Source: Flavobacteriales bacterium (GTDB taxonomy: Bacteria > Bacteroidota > Bacteroidia > Flavobacteriales_F > PHOS-HE28). Taken from it: 64,000 nt of DNA. The stretch covers positions 2,773,001 to 2,837,000 of the forward strand of contig JADJWA010000001.1 of NCBI GenBank assembly GCA_016716605.1. The letters run 5' to 3'. Under the pieces are notes generated by a model that did no database searches, was not told where the DNA came from, and was given only the letters and a program-made list of their open reading frames with translations. This document shows positions 33,688 through 42,087 of the stretch, one piece after another. The position numbers and the translations under genes are program-made. The stretch's first letter is position 1; each line of letters opens with the position of its first letter.

Positions 33688-34722
33688 ATGTTCGACTACG
33701 ATAAGCAGATTAGGGCATACCAGAATGAGAAAGTCCGCATCTCGGACAACGCCCGTAGGGACTTGCTTGACAAGCGAAAGGCAAACCGAGATCGCTTGAT
33801 CGCGAACCTTGGGGGCACGTATACCCTCGGGGAGAACCATTTCATTCCGCAAGGGTCGGTTACTATCTGGACCGCTATTCAAGCCGCTGATATGAACTAC
33901 GACATTGATGATGGCGTCTGGTTCCATGCGTCTGAACTTATCGTCAAGGAGGGGAGCGGCGAACGAGAGCTTGTGCCGATCGAGCTACAACGAATTGTTT
34001 GCCATGCCTTGCAGGATGCCCGATTCAAGAAGCAGCCAGAGGTTCATCACAATTGCGTTCGTGTGTTCTACAATGAAGGGCACCATGTTGACGTCCCTTG
34101 CTTCCGCTGGACGAACGATGGAACGACCTCTGGGAAGCTTGAACTGGCGGCGACAGGAAATAAATGGAGATTGTCCGATCCTACTCAAATCAACAACTGG
34201 TTCAACGGTAGGGTTGAAGCACTGAACCTGCTGCGCTCGGACGCTGGTAAACAACTTCGACGTCTTGTTCGCTTGTTGAAGCGCTTTGCGACAAGTCGCG
34301 GGGATGCGTGGGACATGCCCAGTGGTTTGAAGCTGATGATGCTGGCCGAAGAGTGTCTCAACCATTCCTTCGAGCGAGATGATGAAGCGTTCCACATCTT
34401 GCTCAAGAACCTGCGCGTTCGACTTTCGACTTCGTTGGTGGTGCTCAATCGAGCACAACAGATGCCGCAGGATCCTTTGACCAAAGGACTTGACGATGGC
34501 AACATGCAGCAGCTCAGACTCCATGTTGGTGAGGCGCTTGATCACTTGGCCATCACTGACAATCCCCAGTGCAACAAGAAATCTGCGAGAGAGGCTTGGG
34601 ATTGGGTGTTCCAGTCTGATGCGTTCTTCGACGATTTTGACAGCGGTGACGATTCAGGTTCCATCGCTTCCTCTGCACCGAATAAGCCCTTTGAGAAAGC
34701 TACGGCTACGAGGTGGGCGTAG
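33688..34722 (+). CDS. cdnX: CBASS CD-NTase (cGAS/DncV-like nucleotidyltransferase)
   Basis: 344 aa. The nucleotidyltransferase core is intact: GSVTIWT at residues 56-62, then NYDIDDGVWF with Asp72 and Asp74, and the third Asp135 in HHVDVPCF. The fold and motif spacing match bacterial cyclic-oligonucleotide synthases of the DncV-like group; the clade and product cannot be assigned by eye. It makes the second messenger that triggers the effector during phage infection. The C-terminus (FEKATATRWA) is the part expected to be conjugated by Cap2, as in type II CBASS. Its TAG stop overlaps the next start (TAGTG). Confidence 0.93.
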   Translation: MFDYDKQIRAYQNEKVRISDNARRDLLDKRKANRDRLIANLGGTYTLGENHFIPQGSVTIWTAIQAADMNYDIDDGVWFHASELIVKEGSGERELVPIELQRIVCHALQDARFKKQPEVHHNCVRVFYNEGHHVDVPCFRWTNDGTTSGKLELAATGNKWRLSDPTQINNWFNGRVEALNLLRSDAGKQLRRLVRLLKRFATSRGDAWDMPSGLKLMMLAEECLNHSFERDDEAFHILLKNLRVRLSTSLVVLNRAQQMPQDPLTKGLDDGNMQQLRLHVGEALDHLAITDNPQCNKKSAREAWDWVFQSDAFFDDFDSGDDSGSIASSAPNKPFEKATATRWA

Positions 34723-36434
34723 TGACTAGTCCTTCACGGGCCAAACATGAACATGCATCGGCAAGGGTTGCTGATTGGATATCCGATGCCCATATTGATG
34801 CACGCGCACTAAGACTTCCTTCGTACTCCCGTGCGTGGGAACTTGAGCTTGAGGTAGGTGCTACTCGTGTTGCGGTTTATCTGTGCCTGCCAGAAGACTT
34901 TCCCGTTCAAGATCCTGTCGTTCTCGTTAAGAATGCTGAGGAGTTCTGGGGGAAGGTGCCTCACGTCGAGCATAGCGGCAAGCTCTGTCTCAGTTCGACC
35001 AACACCGTTCACGGTGTAGAGCATGCCGTTCCATTGGTAGAAAGTGCTCTTTCCGATGCCCGTGGTCTTCTTGCCAACGCCTCTCCGCGCGACTTTGCTG
35101 AGGAGTTCAACAGCTACTGGCCTTCTTCCGATCCTAAGCCTCCCGATGCGGTGATGCTTTGCCGCAATGGGCTGCCAGAAGACCCGTGGTGCCGTAAGAA
35201 CAATCGAGAGATCGTTCTGGGAGATGACAAGGACAGTGTGGATAGTTGGTGCAACAACACGGGGCGCACTTTTGACGAGGCTACACAGACCTATCGGATC
35301 GACATCGACAAAGAGATGTTGCCCGTGGATTTCCCCCGCGACCTCAAGGGCTTGCACGCTTTGCTCCTTGACAAGGACCCAGCGTTATCCACGAAGCTGA
35401 GGCGAAACGTTAGGAGAAGCAAGGAATACCTCGTCCTTCCTCTTCGGGTTGTTGTTGCAGGAGAGATGAAGGACGCGGTGATAGGTGTACAGGGCGCGGC
35501 TGATTCTCTTCCGAGGAAGGGTGGGTTCAGAACAACGCAAACAGTTCCTTGGACCCTGATTGAACAACGCTCGCCGCAAATCCAACGGATTTTGCTGCGT
35601 CCTGTAACCCCACAAGCAGTGATCACTAGATCGGGCGATGGCTTTGACTTGTCCGATAAGAAGGTCGTGCTTGTTGGCTGCGGCTCGCTTGGAGGATACT
35701 TGGCTCAGATGCTGGCTAGAGCAAGCGTGGGACAACTGACGCTTGTTGATGACGATGCACTTGGCTGGCAGAATACTGGACGACATGTTCTTGGCGCCGC
35801 CCATATCGGCAAAAACAAAGCGGTGGCTCTGAAGGCAACACTTGGTGTAGAGAACCCGCAAGTGAAGCTGGTGGCAATACCCAAAAAAGTGGAGTTAGTT
35901 CTGAGGGATCGACCTGAGGTACTGAAAGACGCGGACATTGTTATTTCGGCGACGGGTGATTGGCCAGTGGAGTATGCCTTGAACTACTGGCGTACATACA
36001 CCAGTGGTGCACCTCCATTGCTGTTTACTTGGCTCGAACCCCATGCTGTTGCTGGCCACTCGTTCCATGTCGCTCCCGCACAGGGGGGGTGCCTGAATTG
36101 CTATTTCTCCGCAAGCGGACATTTTTCCCAAGCGGTTGTCGATCCGAGCGGCGTTGAGCCCCACAAGGAGGCTAGTTGCGCTGGCTTCTATCAGCCCTAC
36201 GGTGCAACTGACATGCTTCCTACGGTCGCACTGGCAGCGGCACATGCTGTGGACGTGTTGCTTGGTAGAGAACGGACTTCGACGCTTCGCACCTGGACAG
36301 GTGCTCAATCGCGTTTTGAACTGCATGCCTTGTCACCAACTGAGGAGTGGGTGGAACGCTTGGCCGTTGCATCTTTCGGCTGTGTTCATGAACGCACGAT
36401 GCCTCCGATTGAAACGTGCGGGCTATGTTTCTAG
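34722..36434 (+). CDS. cap2: CBASS Cap2, E2-E1 fusion conjugating enzyme
   Basis: 570 aa, taking the GTG at 34722 that overlaps the CD-NTase stop; a GTG at 34713 is the alternative. The N-terminal E2-like domain has the catalytic Cys in HSGKLCLSS (about residue 89). The C-terminal E1/ThiF domain has the nucleotide loop VVLVGCGSLGG, the adenylation Arg in WQNTGRH, and the E1 Cys in HKEASCAGF (about 486). Cysteine pairs near residues 457/460 and at the end (CGLCF) could bind zinc. In type II CBASS this enzyme conjugates the CD-NTase C-terminus to a target and primes it. Its end overlaps cap3. Confidence 0.94.
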   Translation: MTSPSRAKHEHASARVADWISDAHIDARALRLPSYSRAWELELEVGATRVAVYLCLPEDFPVQDPVVLVKNAEEFWGKVPHVEHSGKLCLSSTNTVHGVEHAVPLVESALSDARGLLANASPRDFAEEFNSYWPSSDPKPPDAVMLCRNGLPEDPWCRKNNREIVLGDDKDSVDSWCNNTGRTFDEATQTYRIDIDKEMLPVDFPRDLKGLHALLLDKDPALSTKLRRNVRRSKEYLVLPLRVVVAGEMKDAVIGVQGAADSLPRKGGFRTTQTVPWTLIEQRSPQIQRILLRPVTPQAVITRSGDGFDLSDKKVVLVGCGSLGGYLAQMLARASVGQLTLVDDDALGWQNTGRHVLGAAHIGKNKAVALKATLGVENPQVKLVAIPKKVELVLRDRPEVLKDADIVISATGDWPVEYALNYWRTYTSGAPPLLFTWLEPHAVAGHSFHVAPAQGGCLNCYFSASGHFSQAVVDPSGVEPHKEASCAGFYQPYGATDMLPTVALAAAHAVDVLLGRERTSTLRTWTGAQSRFELHALSPTEEWVERLAVASFGCVHERTMPPIETCGLCF

Positions 36435-36937
36435 GTAAGAAAGCCCTCAAGAACGCGCCATTGCAGGACTTCGCTCTGCCGAACCGTACGGTCCTCCGTT
36501 TCACGCCAGAAGTTGTAGGAGTGCTCTCGAAATTTGGCCAAGCAAAGGCGAACTCGAAGGAGGCAGGCGGAATGTTGTTCGCAAGGTTCGCAGATGGTCT
36601 TATTAGCGTTGATTATGTGACTACACCTTCACCCTTCGACTTTAGATCCCGCTTTGCCTTCCGTCCATCCCTTGCTCACCAACGGGACGTGATCATGAAA
36701 CAGTTCAGCAAAGGACTCCACTTTATTGGTGAGTGGCATACTCATCCACAGGAACAACCTCATCCATCGCAACAGGACATACTTACCGCAAGAGCATGCT
36801 TGGTCGAATCCGAGCACGAATTGAACGCCTTTGTTGTTGTAGTCCTCGGCTCCAATGCCGCGATCGCAAATGCTTGGGTCGGAATTGTGCGTGAAGAGGA
36901 TGTTCAACGCCTTCAGGCAATTGCCCGAACGAAGTGA
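36425..36937 (+). CDS. cap3: CBASS Cap3, JAB/JAMM isopeptidase
   Basis: 170 aa from the ATG at 36425, overlapping the end of cap2 by ten bases. The full JAMM zinc site is visible: Glu46 in KEAGGML, and EWHTHPQEQPHPSQQD with His105, His107, Ser115 and Asp118. In type II CBASS this protease removes the CD-NTase from its conjugates and so limits activation. It is the last gene of the operon; 21 bases separate it from the convergent nuclease gene. Confidence 0.94.
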   Translation: MFLGKKALKNAPLQDFALPNRTVLRFTPEVVGVLSKFGQAKANSKEAGGMLFARFADGLISVDYVTTPSPFDFRSRFAFRPSLAHQRDVIMKQFSKGLHFIGEWHTHPQEQPHPSQQDILTARACLVESEHELNAFVVVVLGSNAAIANAWVGIVREEDVQRLQAIARTK

Positions 36938-36958
36938 ACGTGTCGGATCGCCAATCAG

Positions 36959-37993
36959 TTATAGCATGTGCGCTATAGGGGCTCGGACAAGCAACTCATG
37001 ACAAGCCAAAAGCTGACTGGTCATAAAGCTCTCATCGAATGTGCCATCCTCTCCTTGTGCCATGAATGGTTCATCCAGAACAGCGTAGCGCGAAGACTTT
37101 CCACCGATTCGAGCCCACTTCGGATAAAGTATGCGCTTACCCATGGAACTGGCGGCTGCCTGAAGTGAGTTGAAGGTTCCTTTCATGAAGGCGGGGCCCA
37201 CAAAGTCATTCTTAGGGGCTGCAATACGAAACGTCAATGCTGGCGGCCTTGAGCGGTAGGCATCGACTTGTAAGTATGTGCACCAATCCTCTGGTTCCCC
37301 CACCCAGCCGATCCAGAAGCCAATGAAATTGCCCAAGTGGACGTATCCGTAGCCAGCGCTCAGGGTCGCGAGAACAGGTTGTCGCGCCATGTGATCAAAG
37401 CAACCGTACCACTGGTCATCCTTCCACTCGCGCACAGGGAGCGAGCGGAATCGCTCATGCGCCAGATGTGCCTCAGTGCGCATCTCGCACCAGGAGTGGA
37501 ATACTTCGCTTTGAACGCCTGATTTGTCAAGCGATGAAATAAAGTCCACGATGTCGGTCAGATACAACCGCAAGTGCCCATCGCTCTTTCTAGGCTCTAA
37601 CGAGGACTTAAAATAAACAGGCAGGACGCGCGATGGGTCCTCGATGTATTCCTTCTCCTTCAATGAACGGAGGTAGCCGTTGATCTGCTCCGAATGATCG
37701 CTGGTGTAGGTCTTGTCTTCAATGAGCAGATGATGCACTTCACCATCTGGTGTGGTGAGCTTCACCAACACGTCAATGTGCAGGTACTGAAGCCTGACCT
37801 CGGCCTTGTTGTAATTGGGTAATGACCATCCTTTCTTCGCATACAACCACGCGATGAAAGCCCTCCCAACCGCATGCATTCCACTTGGGTGGTAGGTATG
37901 GGCTTCGTCAGCCCATTCGCAAAGCCACGCCAAGAACGCATCTTGGCTCAGTTCGCTTGTTGCATGACGGAAGATGTTCGGCTCGCTCTTCAT
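36959..37993 (-). CDS. PD-(D/E)XK nuclease superfamily protein
   Basis: 344 aa. The N-terminal third carries LHIDVLVKL (Asp74) and HHLLIEDKTY (Glu92, Lys94), the PD-(D/E)XK core seen in the PDDEXK_4 group, followed by helix QINGYLRSLKEKEY. The remainder, with several Trp-rich stretches, is unassigned. These proteins are frequent in defence islands as stand-alone or toxin-like nucleases. It is convergent with the CBASS operon and so not part of its transcript. Confidence 0.82.
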   Translation of the reverse strand: MKSEPNIFRHATSELSQDAFLAWLCEWADEAHTYHPSGMHAVGRAFIAWLYAKKGWSLPNYNKAEVRLQYLHIDVLVKLTTPDGEVHHLLIEDKTYTSDHSEQINGYLRSLKEKEYIEDPSRVLPVYFKSSLEPRKSDGHLRLYLTDIVDFISSLDKSGVQSEVFHSWCEMRTEAHLAHERFRSLPVREWKDDQWYGCFDHMARQPVLATLSAGYGYVHLGNFIGFWIGWVGEPEDWCTYLQVDAYRSRPPALTFRIAAPKNDFVGPAFMKGTFNSLQAAASSMGKRILYPKWARIGGKSSRYAVLDEPFMAQGEDGTFDESFMTSQLLACHELLVRAPIAHML

Positions 37994-38021
37994 CGTGTAT
38001 CCTCAACGGTTTCATGCTCCG

Positions 38022-39509
38022 TCAGCGCCAACCCAGCGTGCCTCCGCACAACCACCACGTTCTACCGAAGTCCATGTCACGTAGAACTTGCGCGGCTTGT
38101 GCTGATCGACCGCCGCCCTTGGCGCATACAGTAACGATGCGTTCGCGTCGTGACCAGTCATGAGCGTGTTGCAAAAGGCGCTCAATGGGGATGTTCATTG
38201 CTTGGGGTAGGTGGCCATTGGCATACTCCTCGGGCGAACGAACGTCCACGATACGTACGTCAGGTCTACCAAGCCAGCGTTTCAGGTCGAGCGGTTCCAA
38301 GCAACGCCGCTCCGCAGGCATCCGCAACCAGACGATTACGCCAGAGAGCACCGTGACACCACCGATGGACAGTATCGAGGCCGACAACCCGAAGCGATCG
38401 GCGATGAGGCCCGTAAGGAGCGCACCGATCGCATAGCCCAGATCACGCCAGAGACGGAAGATGCCGAGGCTTTCGGCGCGTTGTGTCGGATGTGTATGCG
38501 CGGCAATGGTGGCGAGGAAGGTGGGGTACACCAATGCGGTGCCAAGCCCCAGCGCAGCGCTCAGCATGATGTACGCGCTCTGCGTTCCGATGTATGGCAG
38601 CAGGAGAATGGCTGTTCCTTGCAGCACCATACCCACCACGAGCATGAACTTGCGATCGACGTGATCGGCGAGCTTGCCAGTGGCCAACTGGCCCAGACCC
38701 CAAACGGCAGGATAGACCGCAGCTATCGCACCGATGCCTTGGGCATCATACCCTTTGTTGTCAAGCAACACAGGCAGCAGCCCCCAAAGCATGCCGTCGT
38801 TCAGGTTGTTCACCAAGCCCGCTTGTGTCACAGTGCCCAGCACACGATGTCGCAAGCTCGTGTCCATGAAGGGCCGTTCCAATAATGGCACAACGCTCTT
38901 GGCCGATTCGACGCTCACATGCTGCGTTGTGTCCTTCACCCACATCACCGAAAGGAGCAGCCCGATCACCGCTACGCCAATTCCAACCTCAAAGGGCAAT
39001 GGCCGTGGTCCATAGTTCGCGGCCAGCAGCCCTGTGAGGAAGGCCATGGCTGCCACGGCGAGGTAGCCCGCGAATTCGTTCAAGCCCATGGCCAAGCCAC
39101 GGTCCTTCTCGCCCACGAGGTCCATCTTCATGACCACGGTACTGCTCCACGCGAACCCTTGGTGGATACCTAGCAGGATGTTCGCCGCAACGACCCAATG
39201 CCATGTTTGCGCATAGATGAGCATGAGGGGCACAGGCAACGCGAGCAGCCATCCCGTTACGAGTAAGCGCTTACGTCCGAAACGGCGGGCCAGTCGTCCC
39301 GTGAAGTAGTTCGCGGCTGCCTTGGAAACGCCGAAGGCCATGATGAACGAAAGTGCCGCTGCATATGACGCAATGCCGAACTCCTGTTCTGCGAGAATGG
39401 GAAGCACGGTGCGTTCCAACCCGACCATGGCACCGACGAACGCGTTCACGACGACAAGCAGGCTGAACTGTCGCCAGTTCGCACGGAGGCCCAGCACAGG
39501 AGGGTTCAT
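38022..39509 (-). CDS. MFS transporter fused to a rhodanese domain
   Basis: 495 aa. Residues 1-395 give about twelve spans with the MFS loop motif GRLARRFGRKRLL after span 2 and a second copy GKLADHVDRK in the other half. Residues ~400-495 are a rhodanese domain (VRIVDVRSPEEYANGHLPQAMNIP in parts) with the active-site Cys in VCAKGGGRSA. This places a sulfur-transfer domain in the cytoplasm on a carrier of unknown substrate. It is the last gene of the metal-efflux operon, six bases after the DUF6624 gene. The link could be metalloid or thiol export; this is inference. Confidence 0.85.
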   Translation of the reverse strand: MNPPVLGLRANWRQFSLLVVVNAFVGAMVGLERTVLPILAEQEFGIASYAAALSFIMAFGVSKAAANYFTGRLARRFGRKRLLVTGWLLALPVPLMLIYAQTWHWVVAANILLGIHQGFAWSSTVVMKMDLVGEKDRGLAMGLNEFAGYLAVAAMAFLTGLLAANYGPRPLPFEVGIGVAVIGLLLSVMWVKDTTQHVSVESAKSVVPLLERPFMDTSLRHRVLGTVTQAGLVNNLNDGMLWGLLPVLLDNKGYDAQGIGAIAAVYPAVWGLGQLATGKLADHVDRKFMLVVGMVLQGTAILLLPYIGTQSAYIMLSAALGLGTALVYPTFLATIAAHTHPTQRAESLGIFRLWRDLGYAIGALLTGLIADRFGLSASILSIGGVTVLSGVIVWLRMPAERRCLEPLDLKRWLGRPDVRIVDVRSPEEYANGHLPQAMNIPIERLLQHAHDWSRRERIVTVCAKGGGRSAQAAQVLRDMDFGRTWWLCGGTLGWR

Positions 39510-39515
39510 CGTTGT

Positions 39516-40136
39516 TCAGTGTTTTGTCGGCCCGAGCAATAGCACGCGCTCCTGCTTCACGGGTGGGGACCAGTGCAGGTCGAAGCGCTCGGCGTACTTC
39601 TCCAAGGGTTCCAACCGCACGGCGGCGCGGCGTTCGTTCACATGCTCCTCATCCTCGATGGGCTGGATGTAGGGTTTGTTGTCCTTCCACCCGATCTGTG
39701 AGCCGTAGATCTGGAGTTGGCCGTGATTCACCCTGACACGGTCTTCCAACAGCGCCAGTTCCCATGAGTTTGCTTTGCCTTCCCGCACTGCATCGCGCAT
39801 GAGCGGAAGGTACTGCGCTTGTATCTCAGGCTTCGCGTCCGCATGCTGGATCACCAAGAACAGTGCTTGGTTGGCCTTCTGGCCGATCACATCCGCGCCC
39901 AGCCAGCCCGCGCTGTCGATGATAGCGGTAACGCGAATGAGGTTCAATGAATCGTGAAGGATCATGTGAGCGACCACGCTGTCCTTTTGCGCTCCGAGGA
40001 AGCCGCCTACGTTATGGCGGTCGTTCTGGTCGAGGTCATGGATGCGTTCCAATTGGATGCGTAGCCCCTCCGCACCACTTTGGGCGTTGGCCGATGCGCT
40101 GGCGATGAGGGTGGTGATGAGGAGTAGGGGGCGCAT
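39516..40136 (-). CDS. DUF6624 exported protein
   Basis: 206 aa from the ATG at 40136, giving a signal peptide ending SASANA. The motif DQNDRHNVGGF followed by GWLGADVIGQKANQALFLVIQHAD in parts and LPLMRDAVREGKA is the DUF6624 signature. Function unknown. It sits between the MFS-rhodanese gene and the P-type ATPase; DUF6624 proteins are widespread in Bacteroidota, so the context may mean little. Confidence 0.8.
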   Translation of the reverse strand: MRPLLLITTLIASASANAQSGAEGLRIQLERIHDLDQNDRHNVGGFLGAQKDSVVAHMILHDSLNLIRVTAIIDSAGWLGADVIGQKANQALFLVIQHADAKPEIQAQYLPLMRDAVREGKANSWELALLEDRVRVNHGQLQIYGSQIGWKDNKPYIQPIEDEEHVNERRAAVRLEPLEKYAERFDLHWSPPVKQERVLLLGPTKH

Positions 40137-40185
40137 ATTGTTCAAAGGAACGAACGGCAGCATTGATTGTGATGTTCGCTATTTG

Positions 40186-42075
40186 TCAGTTCCTTAAGCG
40201 AGTTGTCCACCGCATCAACTGCAAACTGGTCATGATGACGAGCAGCGTAACTCCTACGTCCGCAGCAATGGCCAAAACAAGATTACTCTTGCCGAAGAAG
40301 GCCAGTGCGAGGAAGATGGCCTTTACGATAATCGCCATCCCCGTATTGAAACGGATGCGCTTCAAGGTAGCGCGGGAGAGTTGGATGAGGTAGGGGATGA
40401 GTCGAAGGTCATCGTTCATGAGCGCCACGCCAGCCGTTTCAATGGCGGTGTCGCTGCCCAATGCACCCATGGCAATGCCGACGGTCGCGGTGGCCAATGC
40501 AGGCGCGTCGTTCACCCCGTCGCCTACGTGTGCAGCTGGTCCAGTCGTTCGTTGCAGGTCTGCAATGCGTGTAGCCTTGTCCTCGGGTAGCAGTCCACCG
40601 AAAACCTTGGTGATGCCCACCTGTGCTGCGACGTGCTCGGCGGCTTGTTGGTTGTCGCCAGTGAGCATGACAGGCTCCACGCCAATCGCTTTCATGGACG
40701 CGATCGCCGCTGCGCTGTCTGGTTTGATCTTGTCGGCGATGCCAATCACACCCGCTACCTGATCTGTGAAACTGACCACAACGGCGGTCTTGCCTTGCGC
40801 TTGCAATTCCTCCACAGCTTTCACCGCTTCGGGTTGCGCCTTGCGGTTCTCGGTGATGAATTCCAGCTTGCCGATGAGGATATCGTCGTGATCGCACACC
40901 ATGCACTCGGCTTGCAGGCCCTTGCCCATGGTGCTTTGAAAATCTCTCACTCTGTGAGGCTCGAATCCTTCCGCTTTGGCTCGGTCCACGATAGCCTGTG
41001 CCAGTGGATGCTCGCTGAAGGCTTCCGCGCCCGCAGCACATGCGAGAAGCTCCTCCATGGTGGTGTCCCCGAAAGTGATCACATCCTCGGCGATCGGTTG
41101 GCCGAAGGTGATTGTGCGCGTCTTGTCGAGGCCCACCACCTTCAATGCAGCCAGCGATTCAAGGTATTTGCCGCCCTTGATCACCACACCTCGGCCACCA
41201 GCATTGCCAATGGCACTGTAGATCGCCACGGGCGTGCTGATCACCAATGCGCATGGGCAGGCGATCACCAGCACGGTGATGGCCTGTTTCAACCATACAT
41301 CGAAAGGCAGCCCCATGACGAGCACGGGCACCACTACCAAGCCTAGTGCAATGATTAATACGCATGGTGTGTAGATACGCGCGAAACGCTCGATGAACTG
41401 TTGGGTGACGCTGCGGTTCGTCTGGGCTTGGAAAGTGAGTTGAACGATACGTGAAAGCGTAGTATCGCTGTTCGTGCGCGTGGTGCGGATCTCCAATACC
41501 CCCTGCTTGTTCAAAGTGCCACCGAACACCTTGTCATCGGCACGTTTGTCCTTCGGCAATGGCTCGCCTGTTATGGTCGATTCGTCCACGCTGCTGTGAC
41601 CATCCACCACGACGCCATCCAACGGGATCATCTCGCCCGACTTCACCAAGAGCACGCTGCCCAGAGGTACTTGATCAATGGGAACGGGCTGGGATGTTCC
41701 TTTCACAAGCACCGTCTTTGGCATGCTGCTCACGAGCTTGTCCAGCGCACTTTTGCTCTGCTCGATGCCGATGTCTTCGAGCTTTTCGCCGAGCACGTAG
41801 AGCGTGATCACCACGGCCGCTTCGGGATACTCGCCGAGGTAGAAGGCCCCGATCACAGCGATCACCATGAGCAGGTTGATGCTGCTGAACCGCAGCGCGA
41901 TCATTGCTTTCAGTCCTTTCCAGAGCACCTGCCAGCCTACGGCCAATACGAATGCGCCGAACAGGATGGGTGCCCATGGCATCGGCAGGTCGATGCCCAT
42001 GAGTGATAGCACTTCGAGGGTGATCACCACCGCGACGGCCGCTAGTAGCAACAGGAACTTCTTGTCCTTCATCAT
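40186..42075 (-). CDS. Heavy-metal P-type ATPase (Zn/Cd/Co type) with altered DKTGT motif
   Basis: 629 aa. Membrane metal motif CPCALV, actuator TGEP, SEHPLA in the nucleotide domain and GDGVNDAPALATATVG are as in ZntA/CadA-type pumps; there is no N-terminal HMA domain. The phosphorylation loop reads LDKTRTITFG: the catalytic Asp is there, but the usual Gly of DKTGT is Arg (confirmed on the DNA near 41125). It exports divalent metal ions from the cytoplasm. It lies 12 bases after the adaptor gene in the same operon, so cytoplasmic and envelope efflux are expressed together. Confidence 0.9.
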   Translation of the reverse strand: MMKDKKFLLLLAAVAVVITLEVLSLMGIDLPMPWAPILFGAFVLAVGWQVLWKGLKAMIALRFSSINLLMVIAVIGAFYLGEYPEAAVVITLYVLGEKLEDIGIEQSKSALDKLVSSMPKTVLVKGTSQPVPIDQVPLGSVLLVKSGEMIPLDGVVVDGHSSVDESTITGEPLPKDKRADDKVFGGTLNKQGVLEIRTTRTNSDTTLSRIVQLTFQAQTNRSVTQQFIERFARIYTPCVLIIALGLVVVPVLVMGLPFDVWLKQAITVLVIACPCALVISTPVAIYSAIGNAGGRGVVIKGGKYLESLAALKVVGLDKTRTITFGQPIAEDVITFGDTTMEELLACAAGAEAFSEHPLAQAIVDRAKAEGFEPHRVRDFQSTMGKGLQAECMVCDHDDILIGKLEFITENRKAQPEAVKAVEELQAQGKTAVVVSFTDQVAGVIGIADKIKPDSAAAIASMKAIGVEPVMLTGDNQQAAEHVAAQVGITKVFGGLLPEDKATRIADLQRTTGPAAHVGDGVNDAPALATATVGIAMGALGSDTAIETAGVALMNDDLRLIPYLIQLSRATLKRIRFNTGMAIIVKAIFLALAFFGKSNLVLAIAADVGVTLLVIMTSLQLMRWTTRLRN

Positions 42076-42087
42076 ATCAGGTGCGGT

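Noticed and set aside
28692..37993. Restriction-modification system
   Set aside because: Nuclease-like proteins are present, but no methyltransferase motifs (DPPY/NPPF or PCQ) are seen anywhere in the region.
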